From Choristocarpus tenellus KU-1152 (Eukaryota; Phaeophyceae), in NCBI GenBank assembly GCA_964200185.2, contig CAXNAD020000163.1:1-26755 (forward strand): a stretch of 26,755 nucleotides of DNA. The letters are read 5' to 3'. Shown in pieces: positions 9,450-20,013 of the stretch; position 1 is the first letter of the stretch; every line of letters begins with the position of its first letter. The notes under the pieces were generated by a model. It had not been told where the DNA came from, made no database searches, and saw nothing but the letters and a program-made list of their open reading frames with translations. The position numbers were made by a program, and so were the translations under genes.

Positions 9450-9659
9450 CTTCATTCCTTTTCTCCAAGTCTTCCAGTCCTCACTCTGGGTTCCAGTGGT
9501 GACCCTAAGAACGTCTCTATCGCTCTTTCCTGCTGAACGAGTCTCCTTCACATTCTCCTGTGATTCCTCACTGCTGCTGCTACTGCTGCTGCTGCTGCTG
9601 CTGCTGCTGGTGGTACTGCTGGAGGATGGGGGCTTCTGTATAGGAGGCCGATGCTTCAC
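9450..9659 (-). CDS. NPHP4: Exon 13: poly-Ser linker
   Basis: 70 codons, phase 0 at both ends, acceptor CTCCCCATTTAG|GTG and donor ATGAAG|GTAAAA. It begins VKHRPPIQKPPSSSSTT, followed by an uninterrupted run of about 13 Ser coded mostly by AGC. An acidic then basic tail follows (EESQENVKETRSAGKSDRD, KTWRKGMK). There is no counterpart in human NPHP4 beyond a Ser/Pro-rich linker at this place. Confidence 0.75.
9571..9609. repeat. CTG/CAG trinucleotide repeat, coding for Ser
   Basis: Thirteen trinucleotides of CTG with one CTA interruption. On the minus strand and in the exon 13 frame they read AGC/AGT (Ser) rather than Gln or Ala. Confidence 0.9.
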
Positions 9660-10916
9660 CTAAATGGGGAGGTTGTTGAATATTGGGGTTAACGTAGAAG
9701 CAGATTTATACCACAGAGCCTACATTCGTGAGTTCGGTTGTGGGGATGAGGACAAATAAATATTGAAAGTATATTTGCAGAGCCTACGGATTGATTGGGG
9801 ATTTCTCAGATGTGTAATTTTCTAAAAGTGTAAAGAACCGTGACGGTATGGTTGACTTCATTTCAATTAATTGAGAATAATTGACGTCATAACTGAAAAG
9901 GTTCTTTTTTCGTTTCAGTAAATCTGGCGACACACAGTGTGAAATAACCTAGTGCCTTTGTCACCACAAGGTGTCACTGGTCACAACTAATAACTTCTAT
10001 TGTATTTTATTGTGTCCTCTTCTACATATCTTATGTACCTTCTTTCCTTCAGTGGCGTCAAAATTGTACTATGACCAGACATTATGGTATTAGAAGAGGT
10101 TCGTTAAAATAATCTGATGAATACACGTTCACTCTTCACATTCTGCCACTCAGCTACATATTCTTCAGATTTCAAGAAAAATAATAAGCACTAATCCATC
10201 TCAGGTACTGCCGCAGGAGACCATGTCCCCTTAGTGGGGAAACAGCACAAAAAGGAAGTGAAACAAAAAAAAATGTGCTTCCAGAGGGGCCTCATTCCCT
10301 GTTCCAATTGGGGAAACTTTTTTGGCCTGATGGGCACCATGCCCTACTTGGCAACTGGCATGCATTCTGGGGGAATTTTCATGCAATGACAGTTCGATCC
10401 ATTCGATCAAAAAAATTCTCACCAGTTTAATTTTAGCCGAAAATTGCTTCTGTTCACAACACTACTCTTTCTAGTGGGCCAGCCTTTGTCAGTTGGGTGA
10501 GTCAAAGCAATAAAGAGGGTAGGACCGCGTCCGTTTGGGGTCTAAAATCCAATGTTGCGATTCTGATGTAATTTTGACTGTCGTGTTTGTTAGTAACTGT
10601 CAATATCCTTGCTCCGGACACATGTTTCGTAGTTGTATACATCTTAGGTAAGTGTGTCCACACAAAAAGCGAAAAAGGGCATAAAAAAAAAGGTGGGAAG
10701 CCAAGCCCCGAACGAACAAACAGGGCAAAACTCCTTCCCTCTTGAATGCTTTGGGTCTCTAGGGTGCGGTGTTTGTTAAGGGTAGTGACTTTGAAATAAG
10801 AGGTAAGAAGGCAAAGCAAAGGCAAACACAACCAGGGGAATGGTCATATGAATCCACTGGCGTGCAAATGGCGTGTTCAGAAAATGTACAACAAATGTCC
10901 AGCAAGTCTTGCTCAC
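9660..10916 (-). other. Intron 12 with MITE copy 4
   Basis: 1,257 bases. Apart from the degraded element it is AT-rich with no exon recognised. Confidence 0.65.
10499..10759 (-). mobile_element. MITE-like element copy 4, degraded
   Basis: In intron 12. It starts GAGTCAAAGCAATAAAGAGGG and ends in a scrambled terminus (CTTGAATGCTTTGGGTCTC). The inner palindrome is destroyed. Internal motifs (GTCCGTTTGGGGTCTAAAAT, AACAAACAGGGCAAAAC) still identify it. This is the oldest-looking copy. Confidence 0.85.
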
Positions 10917-11151
10917 TTTATGCTTGGCCTTGGGTGCTGTCTTGGGCTTGGCCTTTGTCTTGGGTGAAGGCCTGGGATTTTTTGATATTGGCTTTGGCTT
11001 TGGCTTTGGCTTTGGCTTTGGCTTTGGCTTTGGCTTTGGCTTTGGCTTTGTTTTTAGTGTTGGCTTTGGGGGCTCTTCCTCTGGAGACTCACTTTCAGTG
11101 GTTTCATCCTCTTTGCTAGTGTCGTCACTTGTGGAAGTGGAATCCGTGTCA
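10917..11151 (-). CDS. NPHP4: Exon 12: acidic Ser-rich then (Lys-Pro)n linker
   Basis: A long pyrimidine tract ending TTCTTCTAG marks the acceptor; one base completes the phase 2 codon from exon 11. The donor is CATAAA|GTGAGC, phase 0. The exon opens with an Asp/Ser/Thr/Glu run (TDSTSTSDDTSKEDETTESE). It then passes into a Lys-Pro run made by a hexamer repeat and ends in a Lys/Pro/Ala-rich basic tail. This replaces the human Ser/Pro-rich linker and should be disordered. Opposite-strand frames here (Ala-Leu or Gly-Phe runs) are shadows of the repeat. Confidence 0.8.
10991..11050. repeat. Hexamer microsatellite (GCTTTG)10, coding
   Basis: Ten perfect tandem copies of GCTTTG on the plus strand. 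Read on the minus strand in the frame of exon 12 it is AAG-CCA or CAAAGC, giving alternating Lys and Pro. Unit changes keep frame, so the tract can vary in length without disrupting the protein. Confidence 0.95.
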
Positions 11152-11488
11152 CTAGAAGAAGGAACATAAGGGAAAGACAGGACATAGGTGAGGTGAGGTG
11201 CAGAGGAAGTGAGGAAGGAGGTTTAAGGTATACTCGGAAGTGCTACTTGGCGATTTGGAGTGCAAGGTGTTGGGTGCGTAGGAGGATACCACTTGCAGAA
11301 GATGGGGGGTGTACATTCCCTCATTCTTTTCCTGGAATACCCTAAAATATCCCATCATCGCAATAGATTGTCCAGGTTGGACACGCCAAGTGCAAGAAGC
11401 TTAGGATCCACACTACGATAGTCTTGAGAAATCAATCGAGATACCAAAAAAATCCCCCAAGCTAGAAAACAAAGCAATACCGCCTCAC

Positions 11489-11745
11489 GTTGAATCTTCT
11501 GATTCTCCACCCTCTACATCCTGCGGAGCTTTGAAGTTGATCTCGAGCAAACTTTCTTCCCCATCACTGAGTGGAGTTTCATCGTTGACCCTGCTTCCAT
11601 TGCTGTCCAGAGCCTGCATATCAAAACAGACAACCTTGCTGTTCTGAAGAGTCCTTGTTCCTCGCTGTCTGTTAACGTCAACGTCACCTCCAGTGGTGTA
11701 TGACATGTTGTTTGCATCAAGATTTCCATCCTCCTTTGTATAAAC
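11489..11745 (-). CDS. NPHP4: Exon 11: NPHP4 segment ending in acidic linker
   Basis: Acceptor ACATATTAG|GTT (phase 0) and donor TCAAC|GTGAGG (phase 2). The C-terminal part reads GEESLLEINFKAPQDVEGGE then SEDS. It fits human VESGTLRFQFSLGSEEHLD, the last strand before the human Pro/Ser-rich linker. The first 50 residues (VYTKEDGNLDANN onward) are hydrophilic and less conserved. Confidence 0.78.
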
Positions 11746-12176
11746 CTAATATGTGTTTGACAAATTGTGGGATCTATTGGAATAGCCCATATTTTTTCAA
11801 TTTGAACTGAACCTGATAGTTCTGCACAAAATCATTGACTGGACAGAAGGTTTATGTGCCTAGATGACAAACAAAATTCAGTGCACCATATCAAGGGTCT
11901 TGAGGAAAGTCACAAAAAGCAAGCAGAAATCGGTTGTTCTTAATTTTTTACTCCAGAAGACTCCCCAAAAGATGATTGAGCTTGAAAGTAGGGGTAGAAT
12001 GAATTAGACTTCGACGTTGAAAGTGTGTGCCACATTTGGAGTGAAGGTATGGAAATATGATGTTATTGGGTGTACCTGTGTTCCTCAATAGTAGAGTGAG
12101 TAGCGAATGACAACGGAAACCAGCATCATGATGCAGATGAGGTGAGTAGTGCTTAGCGATAAATGTTGGAACTCAC

Positions 12177-12299
12177 AAGATCGCTTGTGACTAAGCGAAT
12201 TCTCTTGTCCGTAGTAAGCAAGAGTTCAATGTCCATGTTGTCACCTCCTTGTGGGGTGTTCCGCAGTCGCAACCTCTTTCCATCATATGGAATGAATAC
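12177..12299 (-). CDS. NPHP4: Exon 10: NPHP4 segment, IPYDGKRLRLRNTPQGG
   Basis: 41 codons, phase 0 both ends, acceptor CGCCCATGTAG and an excellent donor GATCTT|GTGAGT. VFIPYDGKRLRLRNTPQGGD matches human NPLLEADSGRVTLPLQGG in position and pattern: hydrophobic, then D/G turn, then basic-hydrophobic alternation ending in xGG. The rest (IELLLTTDKRIRLVTSDL) continues the domain. Confidence 0.83.
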
Positions 12300-12888
12300 C
12301 TACATGGGCGCACACAGGTGCCAAGCAATAGTGAGGGAGAAGGTTATCAAATTATTCCATTTTCTTGCAAGTACCCGACTTGTGATTCAGAACAGCTCTA
12401 CCCTGGTCAAAATCCATTCCAAAGTGAAATGCTCACGGGATTCAGCAAGCAATAGACAACTGTATCTCTATTCCCCAATACCTTGCATACGTCAGTATTT
12501 GGTGAAGGTTAAGACGTGGAAACTTGGGTATTAGAAAATGTACTGCTCTGAGTTTCTTGAGGTTGGAAATTGGAAACAGGTATGGTGTTATTGAGCTGGA
12601 GTCAAGACTGAATCTCTCCCTCTTCAAAAACCTGTCAGATAATATCTAGTAAATATGCATGTCTTCCACTCTTCCCCCTCTCCTTTGGTAGAGCAAGGCA
12701 ATTCGGTTGGAAAGGTTTGCGAGTTTCTGCTGCTCATGGGTTCTCTCAAAAAGTCTTGACTCAAATGGTTTACATGAGCAGATTTGGAGGCGAGCAAAAA
12801 ATACTCCGGGGTATGCAACAAGTGACCATACCTCATACCTAATACAGGTGAATGAAAGATGAAAATAAGCTTTTTCAAGAAAATTCAC

Positions 12889-13246
12889 ACTGCCAATTGC
12901 TGAAGACCACCCCAGAAAGACCCACTCAAATAAGTGAGGAACATGAGGAGCTGAAGAAAGAGAGCAAAACATTGAATTGATTACCTGCATCCCAATCATT
13001 ACAGGAAGAGCTGACTGGTGCAGCTCAGCCTGCGCCTGGTTTAACGGGTCACCTTTTTTCCTCCCACCCCTTACTTCCTGCTGGTGCGGATTCTCTCTCC
13101 GACCTGATTTGTTGTGCTTTGTCCTACACCGAACGGTTTGTGTGGATATGGGCAACAGCTGATCAAATAGTAAGAGTTGGATTGAGTCTGGGCAACATCC
13201 AGGACGTTGACTGAATTTGGTTGGTGGTTTATTTGCTTTAGAGTTG
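12889..13246 (-). CDS. NPHP4: Exon 9 (borders approximate): linker insertion ending in LGWSSAIGS
   Basis: Lies in a 229-codon open frame (12,646-13,335). The 3' end reads HLFEWVFLGWSSAIGS at donor GCAGT|GTGAAT. This fits the human MVRWAVWNP strand just before the next conserved block, and phase 0 agrees with exon 10. The 5' border is a choice: CATCCTTTCCAG|C at 13,246 gives the phase demanded by exon 8, but other AG sites downstream also fit. The body is polar and basic (HNKSGRRENPHQQEVRGGRK) with no family match and would be a lineage-specific insertion. The frame reads through a possible 34-base intron without a stop, so I left that in. Confidence 0.55.
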
Positions 13247-14548
13247 CTGGAAAGGATGTACTCATAGTTTTGACTTTGTCCGTTAAGGGTCACTGGTCCT
13301 CCAGCATTATCGTGGGTAGGTGATAGTGGTGCCATTCAATTTGTCTTCACCTTTAATATGACTAAATGATCAGAGTATCTTCTTACTTACAGTTCTAACA
13401 TCCAGTCCTATACTTACTTCTTGACTATGTACTACGTAGTGCCCAAGGTTACTTTTTTAGGAAAGGTATCTCCTTTGCTCACTTATCAGTGGAAATCTGA
13501 TGAAGAGGTACTAGATCTGAAAAAGATAGATCTGGTATCAAATCTCGGCTACCTATAGATGCACAGTCTGGCCTACCCTCGAAATGTTTTCACAATTTTT
13601 TTATCGAACAAGAAGTAGAAATACCGTGTCTGTGTGTTTCAAGTACACAAACTCAAGCTTAAATCTATGTGTTCTGAGCTAGACAAGAAACTGTAACACA
13701 GCCCAGTCTAAATGATATGGAGACAGGACTCTCCACCTATCTCCTCTCTTTTTACTAATAGGGAGAATTGGCTTGGTGCTATCCTTCAACAGCTATTAGC
13801 TAGGTTTCCCTAACAAAAATTTTCCTCTGAAACAAGTGCGAAAACATGTTGCCCAGCTCAGATTTGGAAAATAACTGAGCTTCCTCCTGAGACTGCATAC
13901 ATGACCATGAATCGCTAGACAATAAACCTTTTTGTGGGTTACTTCGGCAACTTGACATGAAAGTGGAGAAGTGCATCGTGCTTAGTAGACAGAAGGTATC
14001 AAACTTGACGGCAAGTTGTTGAAAAAAATGTAAAATTTCAGGAAGGTCTCGGAGAGGCAGGTCTGAAGGGAGGTTTGACCCGAAATGTTATTTAAAGATC
14101 ATGTCGATTCTGAGTGAAAATAATCGGAGGTGAACACAAATGAGAGTAGAGACTAGACCTGTGAAAACTTCTCTCAACACACCTGTTGTTCTTTTGTCAC
14201 CCCAGATGTCCTGTCGGGTAGCTTTGCTCAAAACCTGAACTACTTGTCAACAATAGCAATAACGTACAAATGTTATGGGAGTTTTCCTATATCCACCCAC
14301 TCCACTTAATTTCTATGGAAAATGCACAGAAATATGCCAATGGTTGAAAAAATTATCATCGACTTTGGCGCTCAGTCACCAGCACTGACTCTTGCCTCGT
14401 GACCCGTCTATGTTCCAGACCCATCACAAGTTTGTTGCAGTTATCCCCATGCCTCCTTCAGTGATCTCTCCCCACTATAGTTTGCCGTGATCTACCCTTC
14501 TCTCTCCTTCGACCTATGCTCACACCTCAGCCTCAATAGTAGCCTTAC
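13247..14548 (-). other. Intron 8
   Basis: 1,302 bases with no long frame, no MITE copy and no recognisable repeat. The 5' border of exon 9 is uncertain, so this end may move. Confidence 0.55.
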
Positions 14549-14685
14549 CTCACAATAAACTCCACCAGAACCACCAGGGCAAACAGGTGGTGCATAACAT
14601 ATCCATCGACAGACAATGTCTCCACCTCCTCAGGCAGCAAGAGGATGTCGTCGTCCTCTGCAATCTCAAGTGAGGCCTCCACCCA
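14549..14685 (-). CDS. NPHP4: Exon 8: NPHP4 segment, LPEEVETL...LFALVVLVEF
   Basis: Acceptor GGCAATGCAG|TGG (phase 0) and perfect donor GTGAG|GTAAGG (phase 2). The frame reads LLLPEEVETLSVDGYVMHHL then FALVVLVEFIV. It is equivalent to human [28 protein letters not shown]: a basic/acidic lead, a histidine turn and a beta strand ending in [EQ]-[FY]. A stop lies in frame just upstream of the acceptor, which supports the intron border. Confidence 0.84.
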
Positions 14686-14901
14686 CTGCATTGCCACGCA
14701 CCACATTGATACATTTCCCGATCACATGTGTTATATGCAAGTGTTGATAAGCGACGGTTGGTACATGGCACCTAGATCGGCTCATGTTGGTTGGCATTGG
14801 AAGCATTTGTTGGAAGCTTTTTACTATGCAACCCATTGAGATGGGAGAAGACACTACATATGGCAATATCAGGAAAGTACAAACCAGCATAGTGACTGCA
14901 C

Positions 14902-15069
14902 CTTTTCCGGAAGTACAAGTGTGTACCCATTGTGGAAGCCTATCTTAATTCTGCGGCCAATGACACGGGCCCTCGAATCCCCACGGCCATGGCTCTGGGC
15001 GGCCACAACCTCCCTTTGAGTGCGGGAAAAGATGCCCAAGGTATTTTGACGTGTCGTCTTTAAGACCTC
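14902..15069 (-). CDS. NPHP4: Exon 7: NPHP4 segment, RRIKIGFHNGY
   Basis: 56 codons, phase 0 at both ends. The acceptor AAACACAG has a CTAAT branch-site match about 10 bases upstream; the donor is GAAAAG|GTGCAG. IGRRIKIGFHNGYTLVLPEK corresponds to human LERRLRVGVHNGLGFVQRP, one of the best-conserved stretches of the family. The upstream part (EVLKTTRQNTLGIFSRTQRE) is more variable. Confidence 0.88.
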
Positions 15070-15505
15070 CTGTGTTTGCATTAGTGGGCGATTGGAAGAA
15101 AGGCAAAGGAGTTTTGAAATGACTACTGTAAGGGGTACACAAAAATTTCTTATCTGTTGGTGAAATGGAAAAAGAGATAAATATTTCAGCCTATTCCCAC
15201 TAGAGACCAATGGATTTTTCCACTGGTTACAGCAATATGCGCAAGGAGAATGTCAAACACAATGCACAGCCGTTGCTATTAACCTCCCCTTTGCCCCTCT
15301 TGGGCCTCCTTTTCGTCTTCCGTCCTTTGCCCTACACTCCTGTGCGTCGCTTCTATCAATAATCCTAGAAGAACTGAACGACCTTGAAGAGAATTGGGTG
15401 AATTTGCCTCTCATCCAACAATAGATGTGTTATCATCTGATTGATTTATTTTCGTTTGTGAAATACATTATCAAACACTCCATGCAATGGTCCCCCAAGA
15501 TAGAC

Positions 15506-15760
15506 CTGATCAGGTACAGCCTCCCCAATGCTGTAAAGCAGCTCCTTCTCAAACTGCTCCCTCTGTGGTATCACCACCCTCAAGTTGGACAGTCTCAGCT
15601 CAAGACGTGCCGCTAACCGTGGTTTGACTGGAGCCACAAACCACTGCCTCTTTCCCTCATCAGACCCTCGTCTTTTGCTCCCCCTGTTTCCCTCCTCAAG
15701 GCAGAGGCCAAGGAAAGGACCATGCTGAGACTCTCTATCGGGAATATGCACTCTACGCAT
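15506..15760 (-). CDS. NPHP4: Exon 6: NPHP4 segment, KPRL...EKELL
   Basis: 85 codons after the acceptor CTCTGTTGCAG, phase 0. The latter half reads APVKPRLAARLELRLSNLRV then VIPQREQFEKELLYSIGEA. It matches human LRKPRL...[21 protein letters not shown]. The first 45 residues (RRVHIPDRES onward, Gly/Arg-rich) are extra. The donor is placed at GATCAG|GTCTAT, which is only a fair GT context. The frame stays open to about 15,446, so an alternative donor at GATAAT|GTATTT near 15,463, also phase 0, cannot be excluded. Confidence 0.82.
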
Positions 15761-16610
15761 CTGCAACAGAGCAATGAGGTCGAGAGAGGTTTAGAATGAA
15801 GGGGTATCATTTCGTTTTTGTTGTGAGGGAGTCTTTTTGACGTTAGTACTACATAGCAGCAATAGCAAGATAGATATAGTTTGTGAGGTTCAGGGAAAAT
15901 ATTTTTCATCATGCATGTGCAAAGGTCTAAATCTTACATTGAGAAAACATTAGTACTTTTCCTTTGAACATACCCCAACTCCATCATCATATAATTATCC
16001 TTCATTCTGCCATCTATCATGGGCAGGGAAAGGGGGTGAGGTGGAGCACAGTTGGACAAAGGATATTGAACAGTCCACAAAAAAAGTACACGCATTCACC
16101 ACCACAACATTAGTTCAGAGCTTTTTGAGGTCACTGATGCATTCAGATCTTACCACCTCACTCCTGAGTAACCTGAAGTATCCTGTTGCACTTTGAGGAG
16201 ATCGAAGATTGTTATTAACATGTGTAAGCATTATTTCAGGGTGAGGTCTTCTCTCCCTTTGGCCCATTCCTTACCACAATTTTCAGAATCATAGCCCAAG
16301 AAAATATCTCAAGATGGCTTCCACAACAAAGACACCCTCTCACTTCAGACTACTGAGCATGAGTTCCAAGTATATTGAAAAAAAAATCACCTACAGGTAC
16401 TGTGACGAGACAACACAAGGGAAGAGTGCAACATTAATGTGGGAATGGCAGTAGTAATGATTTCAATTCTAAAACACACAACTGTCGGCTTCATACCTAA
16501 TGGATTGTAGAGGGGTTCTTCTTGAACTACTGCCCTGCAAGAGCTTGACTTTGATTAACTAGTTGATCATTCCATGCGCCAAAACACCATGCCTACAAAC
16601 TTTTACACAC
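15761..16610 (-). other. Intron 5, nothing else seen
   Basis: 850 bases between donor GTGTGT and acceptor CTGTTGCAG. Confidence 0.7.
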
Positions 16611-16757
16611 CTGCATGCCGGGAAGAGTGCCTGTAGCTGAGATTATCTCATCCGGCCTGAACAAGTGCTTGGCTGACATCAACTTGTCCCACACTTCTAA
16701 GGTAAACCACAGCGAGCAGCCTGGGATAGCTGTCTCCCCAACACTGCCCCAATCACC
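16611..16757 (-). CDS. NPHP4: Exon 5: NPHP4 segment with PGCSLWFTLEV
   Basis: 49 codons, phase 0 on both sides, acceptor CATTTGCCAG and donor ATGCAG|GTGTGT. IPGCSLWFTLEVWDKLMSAK and then HLFRPDEIISATGTLPGMQ follow human IENCSLQYTLKPHPAL...HLLPENLLVSGLQQIPGL. The ENCSLQYTL strand and the LLPENLLVSG turn are easy to see. The frame is closed upstream, and the splice motifs decide the ends. Confidence 0.85.
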
Positions 16758-18476
16758 CTGGCAAATGACAAGTTTAGAGATGGGTTTGAGACCGAGATCA
16801 TCTACCTATTTGGACGCATGCTTGACCTAATGCTTGGGATTGTTGAGCGGTGGGTTAGGTATTACTTTGGGCTGGTGTTGGGACTGGAAAAAATGGAGAC
16901 CAAGTATGCAGGATATGTTTGGGATTGAGAATAGGCTTAGCAAGATTCTAGGGATTGATAGGGGATTAATTTGGGATGGGGAATGTGCAGTCGTTGAGGT
17001 CAAGATTTGGACCAAAGGTGGTGGCATGTCTAGGGCTGGTTTGGTTTCAGTTTGAGTCAACACAACTTGATTAGATGCACCTTATCCAATTGTGGAACAT
17101 ATCATAGTGTAACTGGTGCCTCAGGATAATCAATATACATCAAACAAATTCTCCGGGTGCATTATGGATATCATCAAATAACAGGACTAAGTGTGTGTAA
17201 TCCTGAAGGCAAGCCTCCGATGTTGTACCGGTAAGAGCCAAAGTATCTTAGAGGGTAGGGTCGCGTCCATTTGGAGGATAAAATCCAATGTTGCGATTTG
17301 ATGTAATTTGTCTATCTTGTTTGTTAGGAAGTGTCAATATCCTTGTTCTGGGCACACCTTTTCCTAATGTATACATTTTACCTACTCCTAAACATTTTGG
17401 AGTAGGAAAATGTCAATAAAAAAAACACGGGAAGCCATGCCCCAAATGGACTAACAGGGCAAAACTCGTACCCTCTAAGATACTTTCACTCTAAGCAAGG
17501 AATGGAGCCTTAATGCTCAATATTGTTCTTACAAATAGCACTTCTCAAGTAACTGCTTGTTTTGTATCTGCTCGGAGGCATTTCATTTCACCAAGACTGA
17601 AAACTAGTAGTAGCCCCCTACATGCGCACACTACTCACAATTACAGATACAATTACAGATAAATCCATCAACTAAATGCAAAAACGTATCTAGGGAAAGA
17701 TATCCAAGATAGAAATATACCTAAAACTTATCTTCAATCTTGAGTGGTGGGGTCATCCCATATGTCTTTGCTTCATTTTGACACACCTTTTGTCAACCTC
17801 TGTTCTGCAGTGACATGTTTGTTTTGGGGGACTTCTATTGTCCATGTAAAACTTAGGGTTGGGGTGTATTGCACAGGGATAAAAGTAGAGGGAGTTTTAC
17901 ACAAAGAGTAAAAGTATTTGAGATGTAGGCAAGGCTTCATATTAAGGATCCCAAGAAATGGAACAAAGATATCCTCTTGTCCAATTGTAGAAAGATCATT
18001 TGCTGAATTTTGGTGTAACTTTGTGTATGTAAAGTGGGAATATCAACTTTGTATACACTATTGCGCACATAAGGTAATGAAATAGGATGTATTGCACAGA
18101 GTAGCAAAGATGGCTTAGAATGAAAAAGCGTCCAAACCCGCTTATGTCTCAATTAGTTTGGTCTAAAACCATGGTCAAAAAGTGTTCACCTCACGACTAT
18201 GATGACTAAACAAAGTATATGTACACTCCCAATGCAGAAATACTCGCTGTGCAAATATCATGTGAGAATTGCTTGGCTATTGAAAGATCTAGTTCTAAGT
18301 GTTGCTCTAGACGAGGGTTAGGGTTGGTACCACTGTCATATCATGGAAATAGATCTAGAAGACAAGCAAAAAAGAGAGAAAAACATAATTTGAAGAAGCA
18401 TTCTTCAACGCATACACTGTCCTTGTCCACACTGGCTCATTCTCCTTGCATCCCCTTCTATCTCAATGCCTCTTAC
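16758..18476 (-). other. Intron 4 with MITE copy 5
   Basis: The longest intron, 1,719 bases. A G-rich stretch at 16,840-17,050 keeps frames open on both strands but matches nothing I know. Confidence 0.65.
17235..17491 (-). mobile_element. MITE-like element copy 5
   Basis: Complete, 257 bp, in intron 4. Ends are GAGCCAAAG and CTTTCACTC, flanked by TAA on both sides. The palindrome CCTACTCCTAAACATTTTGG then AGTAGG is almost intact. Confidence 0.92.
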
Positions 18477-18596
18477 CTGCTCAAAGAAGATGAGGTTTCG
18501 AGGAGACCCCCGATACACGTCTCTGTGTTGTACCGCTTCTGGCTCGTTTGGACCAAAGAACTGGATAAATGTCCACCCACATCCATACTGGCCGAT
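18477..18596 (-). CDS. NPHP4: Exon 4: NPHP4 GCGWTFIQFF segment
   Basis: A 40-codon exon with phase 0 at both ends, acceptor TGTCAACAG and donor GAGCAG|GTAAGA. It reads IGQYGCGWTFIQFFGPNEPE, then YRGSPRNLIFFEQ. Human NPHP4 has LSCGFGILRIFSNQPDSP followed by LYHGTPRALLHPLLQ at the same place. The shared features are the Cys-Gly pair, the aliphatic/aromatic strand and the Y-x-G-[ST]-P-R turn. Confidence 0.88.
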
Positions 18597-19084
18597 CTGT
18601 TGACATGTGGAACATTTCAAAGACACTTAGGTCACGAAAAAAAAAAGACAGTAGTGACAACATAGCTAAACCTACTTGTCTGATATCTGGTAGTTGTGGG
18701 GTCCCATAGGTCTGCTTTCCACCCCTTTAATCAACTCCACTTGAATATTCCACAAGAAGGAGGTTGGAAAAGAAACCTAATCCCTTGCACTGTGAGGTGG
18801 ATCTATCATGCGTTCTTACCCTTGTTCCCCAGTCCTCCCACATGCACCAAACAACTTGGCAAAGGCCACGACTCCCCTGTCCATAAAGTCTCATGTACCC
18901 TATCCATAAAGAATTACACCTATATCTACAATCAAATAACAAAAGCCTTGCAGGATCTTCCAGGCAAATACACTTCACAGGCTCAAAAGGGAGTCCAGGT
19001 TACCACATCCAGACTCTTTTTCTTCTTTGTGCGCATATACCATCCTTCGTCAATCTTAGAACTAACAACCTTACAATTATTCCA

Positions 19085-19303
19085 GAGTGAAAGTATCTTA
19101 GAGGGTATGAGTTTTTCCCTGTGTGTCCATTTGGGGCTTGGCTTCCCATGTTTTTTTTAATGAAATTTTCCTACTCCAAAATGTTCGGAATATGGATATT
19201 GACACTTCCTAACAAACACAATAGCCAAAACTACATCAAAATCGCAACATTGGATACAAACCCCCAAATGGACGCGGCCCTATCCTCTAAGATACTTTGA
19301 CCC
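19085..19303 (+). mobile_element. MITE-like element copy 6, internally deleted
   Basis: 219 bp in intron 3. It lacks about 40 bp around the inner palindrome (CTACTCCAAAATGTTCGGAA), so the sequence jumps from one palindrome arm to the CGGAA region. Possible flanking duplication CCA. Confidence 0.9.
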
Positions 19304-19358
19304 CCATACACCATTTCATGATTTTTTTGCTCTCTTTACCACCTACTATAATCTGTCC

Positions 19359-19361
<3 letters not shown>

Positions 19362-19389
<28 letters not shown>
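19362..19389. repeat. (AT)n microsatellite
   Basis: Fourteen AT dinucleotides in intron 3. Confidence 0.95.
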
Positions 19390-19395
<6 letters not shown>

Positions 19396-19551
19396 CCCTG
19401 CAACCAGCATGCTATCTCCCTCCCCACTACCCCATCATTGCTTTCCTTTTTTGTGGTACAAAAATCCAATCTTGCTATTTTCCCCCCCTCTTATTCCCAC
19501 ACGTTCTGCTCTCATTTCAAGTTTCCTCTTCCATCTTTATCTAAAAAACCT

Positions 19552-19810
19552 GAGTGAAATTATCTTAGAGGGTATGAGTTTTGCCCTGTTTGTGCATTTG
19601 GGACTTGGCTTCCCATGTTTTTATTAATGATATTTTCCTACTCCAATATATTTTGGGGTAGGTAAAATGTATACGTTATGAAAAGGTGTGTCTGGAACAA
19701 GGGTACTGACACTTCCTAACAAACACAATAGCCAAAGTTACATCAAAATCACAACATTGGATTTTGGTCCCTAAATGGACGCGACTCTACCCTCTAAGAT
19801 ACTTTGACTC
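19552..19810 (+). mobile_element. MITE-like element copy 7
   Basis: Complete, 259 bp, 248 bp from copy 6 in the same intron and orientation. Ends are GAGTGAAAT and CTTTGACTC, with a CCT flank on each side. Confidence 0.92.
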
Positions 19811-20013
19811 CCTATTTCCACTCGTAAGTGGTTCTATGCACCTAACTCCACATGCTTTGCACCACCATTATCTCTGCACCAATTTGTCATCAACACCTCA
19901 TTGTCAAGCTTATACTGGATTTGATTACCCTCTGTCCTTCCTTCATCTGCCTGACTCTCTGTAACCAGCCTATGTTTCAACCTATCTCATACTATGCTTT
20001 CACCCCAACATAC

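Larger units (their letters stand above)
18597..20013 (-). other. Intron 3 with MITE copies 6 and 7 and an AT microsatellite
   Basis: 1,417 bases, about a third of it mobile-element sequence. Open frames at 18,696-19,160 run into a MITE copy and are not coding. Confidence 0.7.

Noticed and set aside
9370-9663. Plus-strand frame with a poly-Leu run
   Set aside because: Shadow of the CTG repeat; the minus strand has phase-matched splice sites and a linker-like composition.
10769-11169. Plus-strand frames with Ala-Leu or Gly-Phe runs
   Set aside because: Antisense readings of the hexamer repeat, which has a well-spliced Lys-Pro frame on the minus strand.
12932-12965. 34-base intron GTAATC...TTCTTCAG in exon 9
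   Set aside because: Removing it shifts the frame to a stop, whereas reading through stays open and reaches the conserved LGWSSAIGS end.
19085-19160. Recurrent peptide ESILEG...HLGLGF in several frames
   Set aside because: It is a translation of the MITE-like terminus and recurs only because the element does.
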